This document shows, piece by piece, positions 44,931 to 53,626 of a DNA stretch of 64,000 bases. How positions within the stretch are numbered: the first letter of the stretch is position 1; each line of letters opens with the position of its first letter. A model generated the notes under the pieces. It saw nothing but the letters and a program-made list of their open reading frames with translations. It was not told the DNA's origin and did not search any database. The stretch is from NCBI RefSeq assembly GCF_050563535.1, contig NZ_JBNXUO010000003.1, forward strand, positions 62,001-126,000, written 5' to 3'. The stretch comes from Falsiroseomonas sp050563535. Lineage in GTDB: Bacteria; Pseudomonadota; Alphaproteobacteria; Acetobacterales; Acetobacteraceae. Made by a program: the position numbers and the translations under genes.

Positions 44931-46447
44931 TCCGCAGGACCATCGCGGCCGCCTGCCTCGGCCTCGCGGCCGTCGCCGCCCTTCCGGCCGCCGCGCAGAC
45001 GCCGGCGAATTTCCGCATCGGCCTGCGGGAGGACCCGGACATCCTCGACCCGACCCTGGCGCGCACCTTCGTCGGCCGCATCGTCTTCGCCGGGCTCTGC
45101 GACAAGCTGTTCGACATCAACGAGAGGCTGGAGATCGTCCCCCAGCTCGCCACCGCCCATCGCTGGGAGGATCCGCAGAGCCTGCTGGTCACGCTGCGGC
45201 CCGGCGTGCGCTTCCATGACGGCGACCCGATGACGGCGGACGCCGTCGCCTATTCCCTGAACCGCCACCTGACGATGCAGGGCAGCTTCCGCCGCGGCGA
45301 GATCAACTCGATGCAGTCGGTGGAGGTGGTGGACCCACAGACCGTCCGCATCCGCCTGCGCGAACCCTTCGCGCCCTTCGTCAGCCAGCTGACTGACCGC
45401 GCCGGCATGATCGTCAGCCCCCGCGCGGCGGAAGCCGCGGGCCGCAACTTCGGCAACCGGCCCGTCTGCGCCGGGCCGATGCGCTTCGTGGAGCGCGTGG
45501 CGCAGGACCGCATCGTGCTGGAACGCTTCCCCGAATACTGGGATGCCGGGCGCGTCCACCTGAACCGCGTCACCTACCTGCCCATCCCGGACAACACCGT
45601 GCGGCTGGCCAACCTGCAATCCGGCGCGCTGGAACTGGTGCAGACGATCGAGCCGGATGACCTGCGGCAGGTGCAGCGCAACACCCGCCTGCGGGTCAGC
45701 GTCTCCGACGAGCTCGGCTACCAGGGCATCACCTACAATGTCGGCAATGGCGCCCGCGCGCAGACGCCATTCGGCCAGAACCCGCGTGTGCGCGAAGCCT
45801 TCGAGCTGGCGATCGACCGCACGGCGATCAACCAGGTCGTCTATGAGGGCCAGTACAGCCCGACCGCCCAGGCCGTGCCCCCCTCCAACCCCTTCCATGT
45901 CCGCTCCATCCAGCCGGAGCCGCGCAACGTCGCCCGCGCGCGGCAGCTGCTGGCGGAAGCCGGGGTCCGCACGCCGGTCCAGGTGGAGATGACGGTCCCG
46001 AACAACCCCGACCTCCGCCAGGCGGCCGAGGTGATCCAGGCGATGGTCCGCGAAGCCGGGTTCGAGCTGCGGATCAACGCGATGGAATTCGCCTCCTCCC
46101 TCCAGGCCGCGACGCGGGGCGACTTCGAGACCTACCTGCTGGCCTGGTCCGGCCGCGCCGACCCCGACGGCAACACCTGGACCTTCATCCACAGCCAGGG
46201 CCCGCAGAACGACGGCAAGTACAGCAACGCAGAGGTGGACAGCCTGCTGAACCAGGCGCGCGTCGAGACGGACGCCGCCCGCCGCCTCTCCATGTATGAA
46301 CGGATGTGGCAGGTCAGCCTGCGGCAGGACCGCCACCGGATGTATCTGTGGCACCGCAAGAACATCGTGGCGCACACGGCCCGCCTGCAGGGCTTCCGCG
46401 CCGTGCCGGACGGGCTGATCCGCCTGCAGGACCTGCGGGTCCAGTGA
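44927..46447 (+). CDS. ABC transporter substrate-binding protein, family 5 (DppA/OppA-like)
   Basis: A 506-aa periplasmic binding protein with a Sec signal peptide (MIRRTIAAACLGLAAVAALP, cleavage near AAAQ). The mature chain has FRIGLREDPDILDPT, the conserved VTLRPGVRFHDGDPMTADAVAYS and AFELAIDRTAINQVVYEG, all family 5 hallmarks. It may bind peptides, nickel or other ligands. It sits between the ATPases and the permeases of the same operon. Confidence 0.93.
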
Positions 46448-46456
46448 TGCCGGTGC

Positions 46457-46507
46457 CGCCCGCGCCCCCCCGCTCCGTCCGCGCGTCCTCCCGAAGGGGC
46501 GGGGCGG
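46457..46507 (+). terminator. Imperfect GC hairpin between binding protein and permease genes
   Basis: CCGCCCGCGCCCC (46457-46469) can pair with GGGGCGGGGCGG (46496-46507) with one bulge, across a 26-base loop. It occupies the only sizeable gap in the operon, at the same place as the hairpin in the Liv-type operon. Confidence 0.35.
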
Positions 46508-46523
46508 TGACCGGGCACCGCGC

Positions 46524-47471
46524 ATGATCGCCTTCCTCCTCCGCCGGCTCGGGCAGATCATCCCGACCCTGCTGATCCTGTCCTTCCTGATCTTCGGGCT
46601 GCAGCAGCTGATGCCCGGCGACCCCGCGCTGATCCTGGCGGGGGAGGAACGCGGCGACCCCGTGGTGCTGCAGCAGATCCGGGAGGAACTGCGCCTCGAC
46701 CGCCCGATCTGGGAGCAGTACCTGTACTGGATCGGCAACGTGGTGCAGGGCGACTTCGGCTTCTCCTGGCGCATCCGCATGCCGGTCGGGCAGCTCATCC
46801 TCGAGAAGCTGCCCGTCACCGCCCAGCTCGCCTCCATGGCCTTCGTCATCGCCGTGCTGATCGGCGTGCCGGCCGGCATCCTCTCCGCCACCAACCGCGA
46901 CCGGCCGGCGGACTGGGCGGCGAACGGCATCGCGCTGTTCGGCATCTCCATGCCGAACTTCTGGCTCGGCATCATGATGATCCTGCTGTTCAGCGTGCAG
47001 CTGGGCTGGCTCCCGCCTTCGGGCTACGTGCCGCTGTGGGAGGACCCGGTGCAGTCGCTCGCCACCACCATCATGCCGGCCTTCGTGCTGGGCACCGGGG
47101 TGGCGTCCGTGCTGATGCGCCACACGCGGGCGGCGATGCTGACGGCGCTGTCGCAGGACTATGTCCGCACCGCCCGCGCCAAGGGCCTGACGGAGAAGGT
47201 GGTGGTCTGGAAGCACGCGCTCCGCAACGCGCTCGTGCCCGTCGTCACGCTCGGCACCATCGAGTTCGGGCGCCTGCTGGCCGGCGCGGTGCTGACCGAG
47301 CAGATCTTCACCATCCCCGGCTTCGGCAAGCTGGTGGTGGATGCCGTCTTCAACCGCGACTACCCGGTGGTGCAGGGCGTGGTGCTGGCCACCGCACTGA
47401 TCTTCGTGACGCTCTCCCTCGTCGCGGACCTGCTCTACATGGCGATCAACCCGAGGCTCCGCGCGGCATGA
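46524..47471 (+). CDS. Dipeptide-type ABC permease (DppB-like)
   Basis: A 315-aa permease with six predicted helices. It has the N-terminal FLLRRLGQIIPTLLILSFLIFGL, the DppB loop LRLDRPIWEQYLYWIGNVVQGDFG, and the EAA-type segment RTARAKGLTEKVVVWKHALRNALVPV. It overlaps the partner permease by ATGA. Confidence 0.94.
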   Translation: MIAFLLRRLGQIIPTLLILSFLIFGLQQLMPGDPALILAGEERGDPVVLQQIREELRLDRPIWEQYLYWIGNVVQGDFGFSWRIRMPVGQLILEKLPVTAQLASMAFVIAVLIGVPAGILSATNRDRPADWAANGIALFGISMPNFWLGIMMILLFSVQLGWLPPSGYVPLWEDPVQSLATTIMPAFVLGTGVASVLMRHTRAAMLTALSQDYVRTARAKGLTEKVVVWKHALRNALVPVVTLGTIEFGRLLAGAVLTEQIFTIPGFGKLVVDAVFNRDYPVVQGVVLATALIFVTLSLVADLLYMAINPRLRAA

Positions 47472-48349
47472 GCACGACCACCGCCCCCGCCGTGGCGGAA
47501 CGCGGCGAAAGCCCTGGCCGCCGCGCGCTGCGCCGCTTCCTGCGCCACCGGCTTGCCGTCCTCGGCCTGGTGGTGGTGCTGGCCTTCGTGGCCATCGCGC
47601 TGCTGGCGCCCTGGATCGCGCCCCATGACCCCATCGCGACAAGCTGGTCGCGCATCCGCAAGCCGCCCTCGCTCGACTTCCCCTTCGGCACGGACGAGAA
47701 CGGGCGCGACGTGCTGTCGCGCCTGATCTGGGGCGCCCGCGCGTCGCTGATGGCGGGCGTCGTCTCGGTGGTCGGCGCGATCGCCATCGGCGTGCCGATC
47801 GGGCTTCTCGCCGGCCTCGCGGGCGGCTGGGTGGATGCGCTGATCTCCCGCATCGCCGATGCCATGCTGTCGGTCCCCTTCCTGATCCTGGCGATCGCGC
47901 TCGCGGCCTTCCTCGGCCCCGCGCTCGAGAATGCGATGATCGCCATCGCGGTCACCGCGAGCCCGGTCTTCGTCCGGCTCGCCCGCGGCATGGCGCTGGA
48001 GGCGAAGGCGACGGATTGGTTCGAGGCGTCGCGCGCGCTCGGCAACCCGCCCTGGCGGTCGGCGCTGCTGCATGTCCTGCCGAACATCGTCCCCCCGCTG
48101 CTGGTGCAGGGCACGTTGGCGATCGCCGAGGCGATCATCGCCGAAGCGTCGCTGAGCTTCCTCGGCCTCGGCCAGCAGCCGCCGGCGCCGAGCTGGGGGT
48201 CGATGCTGAACAGCGCGCAGCGTTTCCTGGACAGCGCGCCCTGGCTCGCCGTCGCGCCGGGGCTCGCGATCTTCGTCGTCGTGCTCGCCTTCAACCTGGT
48301 GGGCGACGGGCTGCGCGACGCGCTCGACCCACGCTCCGACCGTCGCTGA
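47468..48349 (+). CDS. Dipeptide-type ABC permease (DppC-like)
   Basis: A 293-aa permease with six helices. FGTDENGRDVLSRLIWGARASL is the DppC signature, and FEASRALGNPPWRSALLHVLPNI is the EAA loop. There is a cytoplasmic N-terminal tail of about 28 residues. It is the last gene of the transporter operon and converges on the histidine kinase gene with 18 bases between. Confidence 0.94.
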   Translation: MSTTTAPAVAERGESPGRRALRRFLRHRLAVLGLVVVLAFVAIALLAPWIAPHDPIATSWSRIRKPPSLDFPFGTDENGRDVLSRLIWGARASLMAGVVSVVGAIAIGVPIGLLAGLAGGWVDALISRIADAMLSVPFLILAIALAAFLGPALENAMIAIAVTASPVFVRLARGMALEAKATDWFEASRALGNPPWRSALLHVLPNIVPPLLVQGTLAIAEAIIAEASLSFLGLGQQPPAPSWGSMLNSAQRFLDSAPWLAVAPGLAIFVVVLAFNLVGDGLRDALDPRSDRR

Positions 48350-48367
48350 GGGGCGGGGCGCCGCGCG

Positions 48368-50293
48368 TCACACCCGTTCCGCCATCGCCTGCTGGAGCGC
48401 GGCGTGGAGGTCATGCGGGCGGAAGGGCTTCGGCACCACCCCCGCGAAGCCGGCGGCGCGGAACCGCGCGCGGTCCGGCGCATCCGCCGCGCCGGAGAAG
48501 GCCAGCACCGGCAGCGCCCCCGCGCCGTCCGGCAGCCCGCGGATGCGCCGCAGCAGGTCGGGTCCGCCGCCCGGCATCTCGGTGTCGAGCAGGAGGGCGT
48601 CGAACCTGTCGCGGCGCAGCAGGTCGAACAGCCCCTCAACCTCTCCCACCGCCTCGACCTCGTGGCCGAGGCGGCGGAGGAAGGCGTTGGCGGCGGACCG
48701 CATGGAAGGCATCTCCTCCGCGACCAGCACGCGGATGCCGCGTGGCGGCGCGGCGGCACCCGTTTCGGCCTCCGTCTCCGACGGCACCGGCATCAGCGCG
48801 ACCTCGAACCAGAACAGGCTACCGCGGCCGGGCTCGCTCTCGAAGCCGATGCGCCCGCCCATCAGCTCCGCAAGCTGGCTCGCGATCGCGAGGCCGAGGC
48901 CGCTGCCCCGGTGGCGCCGCCGGGACGAGGCGTCGGCCTGGCTGAACCGCTGGAACAGCCGGCCCGCGGCTTCCGGCGCGATGCCGATCCCGGTGTCCTG
49001 CACCTCGACCCGCAGGCGCCCGCCAGCCGGGCCCGGGACCCAGCGCGCCGCGACGGCGATGCTGCCCCGCTCGGTGAACTTCAGCGCGTTGCCCGCCAGG
49101 TTTAGCATCAGCTGCGCCACCCGCGTGCGGTCGGCCATCACGTCGCGCGGGAGGTCGGGCGCCAGTTCCACCCGCCATTCCAGCCCCTTGCGCCTCGCCT
49201 CCGCCGCGATCGGCGCAAGCGGCATCCCCAGCACCGACCGCAGGTCCACTCGCTCCGGCGCAAGCTCGAGCCGCCCGGCCTCCAGGCGGGAGAGGTCGAG
49301 GATGTCGTTGATGACCGCCAGCAGCAGCCGCCCCGAATCGACGATCACGCCCACCGCCTCGCGGTCGGCCTCGGACAGCTTGGAATCGGCCAGCATCTGC
49401 GCCATGCCGAGGATGCCGTTCAGCGGGGTGCGGACCTCGTGGCTGATATTGGCCAGGAACTCGCTTTTCGCGCGCATCGCCACCTCGGCGCGTTCCTTGG
49501 CGATGCGCAGCTGCGTCTCCCGCAGGCGCGCCTCCTCCAGCAGCGCGCGCTGCGCCGTCTCGCTCGCGGCAAGCGCCTGGAGGCGCGCCTGGAGGGCATC
49601 CGCCATTGCGACGAAGGCCGCGGAGAGCCGCGCGACATCGCCGCCACCCCGCCGCAACGCCTCGTGGCGGAGGAGGCTGAGCGAATCCTCATACCGGTCC
49701 TCGCCCAGCGCCTCCGCCGCGCGCTGGAGGCGCCGCAGCGGGCGGAACAGCCAGCGGGAGCCGATCTCCACGGCCGGCACCAGCAGCGCCAGCGCGATCA
49801 GCGCGACGACGAGGCTGCGGCGGAGCAGTTCCTGGTGGGCCTGTTCCACCGGTGCGCGGGACAGGCCGAACAGCACGGTGCCGAGCGGCTGGCCGGCCAG
49901 CGAGAGCGGCACGGCGTGGAGCAGCCGTTCCTCCCCATCCGGCATGCGGACCGGGCCCGGCCGGGGCAGGGGCAGTCCGTCGCGCCCGGCCGGCCAGCCG
50001 GCCTGTGCAACCGGCTCGCCGCGGGCATCGAGAAGGACCATGTGGGCGAAGCTGCCGGAGGCCACGCTCTCCCGCAGCACGGCCTCGACCGTCGCATAGT
50101 CGCGTTCCGCCGCCGGGGCGGCCAGCGCGGCTTGCAGGATGGGGCGCGCCGCGGCGGCCTGGTGGTCCAGCTGCGCGCCGAGCGCGCGCAGCAGCATCTG
50201 GTCGAACAGCAGCGTCAGCCCGCCCGCAAGGACGACGAGCGCGGCGGCCGCGAGGGCGAACAGCTTGATGCGGATCGGCAGCCGGTGGAACAT
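48368..50293 (-). CDS. Hybrid sensor histidine kinase
   Basis: A 641-aa membrane kinase. Transmembrane helix 1 (FALAAAALVVLAGGLTLLF, residues about 11-30), a periplasmic domain to about 155, helix 2, then a HAMP-like linker, coiled coil and DHp domain with His285 in NISHEVRTPLNG. The ATPase domain has NLAGNALKFTERG, DTGIGI and GSGLGLAI. The C-terminal receiver has phosphoacceptor Asp570 in LLLDTEMPGG and the lysine in VVPKPF; its acidic pair is Glu-Glu (VAEEMP) instead of the usual Asp pair. It follows the PhnD-like gene by 13 bases, so the binding protein probably feeds its sensor domain. No DNA-binding regulator is adjacent. Confidence 0.92.
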   Translation of the reverse strand: MFHRLPIRIKLFALAAAALVVLAGGLTLLFDQMLLRALGAQLDHQAAAARPILQAALAAPAAERDYATVEAVLRESVASGSFAHMVLLDARGEPVAQAGWPAGRDGLPLPRPGPVRMPDGEERLLHAVPLSLAGQPLGTVLFGLSRAPVEQAHQELLRRSLVVALIALALLVPAVEIGSRWLFRPLRRLQRAAEALGEDRYEDSLSLLRHEALRRGGGDVARLSAAFVAMADALQARLQALAASETAQRALLEEARLRETQLRIAKERAEVAMRAKSEFLANISHEVRTPLNGILGMAQMLADSKLSEADREAVGVIVDSGRLLLAVINDILDLSRLEAGRLELAPERVDLRSVLGMPLAPIAAEARRKGLEWRVELAPDLPRDVMADRTRVAQLMLNLAGNALKFTERGSIAVAARWVPGPAGGRLRVEVQDTGIGIAPEAAGRLFQRFSQADASSRRRHRGSGLGLAIASQLAELMGGRIGFESEPGRGSLFWFEVALMPVPSETEAETGAAAPPRGIRVLVAEEMPSMRSAANAFLRRLGHEVEAVGEVEGLFDLLRRDRFDALLLDTEMPGGGPDLLRRIRGLPDGAGALPVLAFSGAADAPDRARFRAAGFAGVVPKPFRPHDLHAALQQAMAERV

Positions 50294-50306
50294 CCGCGCG
50301 CCGCGA

Positions 50307-51164
50307 TCAGGGCTGGCCGAGCAGCGCGCGGGTCTCGGCGACCACGGGATCGATCTCCTCCATCTCCGCCGGCGCGATCGGCCGGATGTCGCGGAAGCCG
50401 GTCGCGGCGAAGAAGGCTGCGCCCGCCTCGCTGCGCGGGAAGCGCGCCAGCGCGGCTTCCAGCCGGGCGGCCTCGGCCGCGGGCAGGTCCGGGTGCAGCA
50501 GCACCACGAAGCCGGGCACCTGCTCGAACTCGCGCCAGACCACCAGCGTCTCGCGCAGGTCGGGGCGGATGGCGTTCAGCTCCCCCCGGCTCATCACGGC
50601 CAGCGGGGTGTCGGGGCCGGTCAGCAGCTGCACCAGGCTGTCCTCGTTGCGGGCGTGCAGCGCCATGACGTCGCGCCCCACCTGCAGGCCGGCATTGACC
50701 GCAAGCCATCGCACGAAGCGCAGCGCGACCAGCGACTGGGGGTTGGTCATCGCCACCTGCCGGCCCCGCAATGCGCCGAGGTCCGCCGGCACGCGGTCCC
50801 GCCTGGCGACCAGCAGCCCGGGGATACGTGGCTCATAGATGGCGACCGGCCGCATCCCCGCATCCAGCTGTGCGACCCGCGCGAGATTGGCGGCCGTGAC
50901 GACGACGCCGTAGGCACCTGCGAGGGTGCGCTGGTGGAAGGGCTGCAGGCCGGGCGCGGTCACCACCTCCACCGCCCGCCCCGACTCGGATTCCAGGAAG
51001 GCCCGGAAGTGCTGGTACTGGGCGAGGAGGATGCGGGTGCTGACATTCGGCATCACGCCGAACTGAAGCGGCGCGGGCTGCGCGCCGCTGCGGCGGGGCA
51101 GGGCGGCCGCCATTCCGCCCAGCATGGCCCGCGTGAGAGTGCGCCGACTGAAAGGCGAAATCAC
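50307..51164 (-). CDS. PhnD-like phosphate/phosphonate-type binding protein, kinase-associated
   Basis: A 285-aa periplasmic binding protein with a twin-arginine-like leader (FSRRTLTRAMLGGMAAAL) and mature start near AQPAPLQFGVMPN. The fold signature of the PhnD/SsuA-like 12.2 family is visible in FGVMPNVSTRILLAQYQHF, YGVVVTAANLARV and QVAMTNPQSLVAL. There is no transporter beside it. It precedes a hybrid histidine kinase in the same operon, so it more likely acts as a periplasmic sensor subunit than in uptake. The ligand is unknown. The start is GTG 51164 behind AAAGGA. Confidence 0.85.
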   Translation of the reverse strand: MISPFSRRTLTRAMLGGMAAALPRRSGAQPAPLQFGVMPNVSTRILLAQYQHFRAFLESESGRAVEVVTAPGLQPFHQRTLAGAYGVVVTAANLARVAQLDAGMRPVAIYEPRIPGLLVARRDRVPADLGALRGRQVAMTNPQSLVALRFVRWLAVNAGLQVGRDVMALHARNEDSLVQLLTGPDTPLAVMSRGELNAIRPDLRETLVVWREFEQVPGFVVLLHPDLPAAEAARLEAALARFPRSEAGAAFFAATGFRDIRPIAPAEMEEIDPVVAETRALLGQP

Positions 51165-51176
51165 GACGCATCCTTT
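51162..51176 (-). promoter_or_regulatory. Ribosome binding site and GTG start of the PhnD-like gene
   Basis: On the minus strand AAAGGA (51176-51171) stands six bases before GTG 51164. Upstream in-frame codons have no ribosome site and give non-family sequence. Confidence 0.6.
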
Positions 51177-51400
51177 CACGCCAGGGTGGAGTTCCCGCCC
51201 GTTGTCGCACGCCTTCGACGGCGGTGCAGCAGGACAGATGCGACCTCGTTGCGTTTTCGCCCCGACCCGCCGCCCGATCCTGCACGGGGAGTGTTGCCGG
51301 AACCCGAGTGGCGGCCGCCATCGGCCGGCGTGGATCATGGCCGCCCCGGCCGCGATCCGGCCTTGATGGCGCCACCCGGAAGGGCGATCTGAGGGGCATC

Positions 51401-51529
51401 ATGGAACGCCGCCCCGTCGCCCGCCGCCCGCTGCTCGACCTCCTGCCCGCGCCGGCGCGGCGCGCGGCCGGGCTCGGGATGCTCACGCTCACGCTCTGGC
51501 TCGCCAGCTTCCTGGCGATGATCCGCTGA
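51401..51529 (+). CDS. Small 42-aa single-helix membrane protein
   Basis: ATG 51401 is preceded by GAGGGG and the frame ends at TGA 51527-51529, which overlaps the next ATG by one base. The product has an Arg/Pro-rich cytoplasmic start and one hydrophobic helix (GLGMLTLTLWLASFLAMI) at the C-terminus. It resembles a short transmembrane partner peptide. The tight coupling to the XpaC-like gene supports it. Confidence 0.55.
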   Translation: MERRPVARRPLLDLLPAPARRAAGLGMLTLTLWLASFLAMIR

Positions 51530-52302
51530 TGGCCGAACGCCCCTGGGGAGCCGGCCCGCCGCCGGATGCGCTGCGCGATGCCCGTGCCAGGCTGGAGCAG
51601 GGCTTCGGGCGGGTCCGCGCCGGCACGCGCGGCCTGCTGCTGCCGCTGTTCACCTGGCCGCTGTTCTTCGACGCGATCTGGGAGGTCTCGACCGGCGACG
51701 CGAAGGGCGTGGCCGCGGCAGGGCTCGGCATGGGGCTGACGTTCCTCGGGGTCCGCACGCTGCGGCGCGGCGGCCGGGGCGACACGCAGCGCGCCGCGGC
51801 GATGGTCGGCGTCGCGACAGGCCTCGTGGCCGGCCTCGGCGCCGCGACCGGCCCGCTGATCGCCGTGCTGCTCGGCGCGGGCGGCTGGCTCGGCACGCGC
51901 CTGCTCTATGACGGCGCGGTGGTCGAGACCGAGCCCGCGCCGCCCCCGCCGCCGCCCGGCCCGCTGGAGGAGGCGCGCACCCGGCTGGCCCGCATCGCCG
52001 GGGAGCCCCGGCTGGTCGGCGTCTCCGGCGCGATGGCCGGCGTGCTCGACGATCTCGCGGCGCGGCCGGAACGCCTGACCGAGGCCAGGCGCTTCCTCGT
52101 CGTGCATCTCGACGGGCTGGAGCGGATCGCGGAGCGGCTGCAGGCAGGGGCGGAGCCTCCGCCCGGCCTGCCGAAGCTCCTCGAAGACCTGCAATCGGCG
52201 GCGGACGAGCTGCGCGACAGGCTGCGCGCGGAGGAGAGCGCCGCGCTCGACATCCAGGTGAAGGTGCTGTCCGAGCGGCTGCGCCAGGAGGGCTACGCGT
52301 GA
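51529..52302 (+). CDS. XpaC-like 5-bromo-4-chloroindolyl phosphate hydrolysis family protein
   Basis: A 257-aa protein with two or three hydrophobic segments between residues 35 and 125, then a proline-rich linker (PAPPPPPPG, about residue 141) and a helical C-terminal domain of about 110 residues (RIAGEPRLVG to VLSERLRQEGYA). The C-terminal helical part and the pairing with a TelA-like gene match the XpaC family, whose biochemical role is unclear. It overlaps the TelA-like gene by four bases. Assignment rests mainly on context and layout. Confidence 0.65.
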   Translation: MAERPWGAGPPPDALRDARARLEQGFGRVRAGTRGLLLPLFTWPLFFDAIWEVSTGDAKGVAAAGLGMGLTFLGVRTLRRGGRGDTQRAAAMVGVATGLVAGLGAATGPLIAVLLGAGGWLGTRLLYDGAVVETEPAPPPPPPGPLEEARTRLARIAGEPRLVGVSGAMAGVLDDLAARPERLTEARRFLVVHLDGLERIAERLQAGAEPPPGLPKLLEDLQSAADELRDRLRAEESAALDIQVKVLSERLRQEGYA

Positions 52303-53501
52303 GCGACCAGATCCGCATCACCTTCGGCGACGAGGGCGCGCCGACCCGGCAGGCGGCGGAGGCGCCGGCGCCGAACCCGTCGCCCGCCCCGGTGTCCGAA
52401 CGCGCCCTGCCCGTGGCCCAGCCGCGCGGCACGGCGGAGCTGACGCCGGAACACCAGGCGGCGATCGACAGCCTGGCGCAGCAGATCGACCTGTCCGATG
52501 TCGGCTCCATCCTGCGCTTCGGCCAGCAGACGCAGAGCCAGGCCCAGGCCGCGGCGGACGCCATGCTGGAAGGCGCCCGCAACCAGGAGACGGGCGAGGC
52601 CGGGCGCACGCTCTCCTCCCTGCTCACCGCGCTGCGCGGCTTCGACGTCTCGAAGCTGGACGAGCGGCCGGGCTTCCTCGCCCGCATGTTCACCAAGGCG
52701 GGGCACGAGATCAGCGGGATCATCAACAAGTATGATTCCGTGAAGGGCCAGATCGAGAAGATCGGCGACCGGCTGGACACCCACCGCACGCGGCTGCTTG
52801 AGGATGTGGAGCGGCTGGAGCGGCTCTACGGCGCGACGCTGGAGTGGTTCCACGCGCTCGGCGACCACATCGCGGCCGGCGAGGTGGTGCTGCGCCGGAC
52901 CGAGGCGGAGCTGATCCCGGCGATGGAGAGGACCGTCGCCGAGAACCCGCATGACGACATGGCGCCGCAGCGCCTGCGCGACTTGCGCGGCGCGCGGGAC
53001 GAGCTGGAGCGCCGCGTCCACGACCTGCGCCTGACGCGGCAGGTGGCAATGCAGGCGCTGCCCTCGATCCGTCTGATCCAGGAGAACGACAAGGCGCTGT
53101 CGTCCAAGATCCACTCGGTCCTGGCCAACACCGTCCCCCTGTGGCGCCAGCAGCTTGCCCAGGCGCTGGCGATCCACCGGATGCGGGAGGCAGGCGGCGC
53201 CGTGAAGCAGGCGACCGACCTGACCAACCGCCTGCTGACCGCCAATGCCGAGACGCTGCGCCGCGGCAACCTGGAAGCGCGGACCGAGCTGGAACGCGGC
53301 GTCTTCGACCTGGAAGCCGTGCAGAAGGCGAATGCCGCGCTGGTCGCCACCATCGAGGACAGCCTGCGCATCGCGGACGAGGCCCGCGGGCAGCGCGCGC
53401 GCGCAGCGGAGGAACTCGCCAAGCTCGAAGGCGACATCCGCACCGCGCTGATGCGCGCCAAGGCCGGTCCGGGGCAGGGCGGCCAGGCGCGGCGGGGCTG
53501 A
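52299..53501 (+). CDS. Toxic anion resistance protein, TelA/KlaA family
   Basis: A 400-aa cytoplasmic, mostly helical protein. Family hallmarks are the segments FLARMFTKAGHEISGIINKY, LYGATLEWFHALGDHI, LRDLRGARDELERRVHDL and LPSIRLIQENDKALSSKI. TelA proteins were named from tellurite resistance, but the wider family appears to act in envelope stress. The N-terminal 50 residues are Ala/Pro-rich. It is in one operon with the XpaC-like gene and the 42-aa membrane ORF. Confidence 0.92.
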   Translation: MSDQIRITFGDEGAPTRQAAEAPAPNPSPAPVSERALPVAQPRGTAELTPEHQAAIDSLAQQIDLSDVGSILRFGQQTQSQAQAAADAMLEGARNQETGEAGRTLSSLLTALRGFDVSKLDERPGFLARMFTKAGHEISGIINKYDSVKGQIEKIGDRLDTHRTRLLEDVERLERLYGATLEWFHALGDHIAAGEVVLRRTEAELIPAMERTVAENPHDDMAPQRLRDLRGARDELERRVHDLRLTRQVAMQALPSIRLIQENDKALSSKIHSVLANTVPLWRQQLAQALAIHRMREAGGAVKQATDLTNRLLTANAETLRRGNLEARTELERGVFDLEAVQKANAALVATIEDSLRIADEARGQRARAAEELAKLEGDIRTALMRAKAGPGQGGQARRG

Positions 53502-53590
53502 CCGGGGGCGGGCGGGTCAGACGCCAAAGCGTGGTCGCCGCAGGCTGGAACGGCCGGGGGCGTGAATCACGCGGCAAGACAAAAGCCTGG

Positions 53591-53626
53591 CCCATGATCC
53601 GCGCTGCAATCAGCGCGGATCATGGG
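53591..53626 (-). terminator. Perfect 16-bp intrinsic terminator of the RTX-repeat gene
   Basis: CAGCGCGGATCATGGG and CCCATGATCCGCGCTG (53611-53626 and 53591-53606) form a perfect 16-bp stem with loop ATTG on the minus strand, beginning one base after the stop codon. It is followed by CCAGGCTTTTGTCTT. This is a classic intrinsic terminator for the minus-strand gene and may also block the convergent telA transcript. Confidence 0.85.

Noticed and set aside
51165..51338. Longer N-terminus for the PhnD-like protein
   Set aside because: The extra sequence has no similarity to the family or to a leader, while GTG 51164 has a ribosome site and gives a signal peptide.
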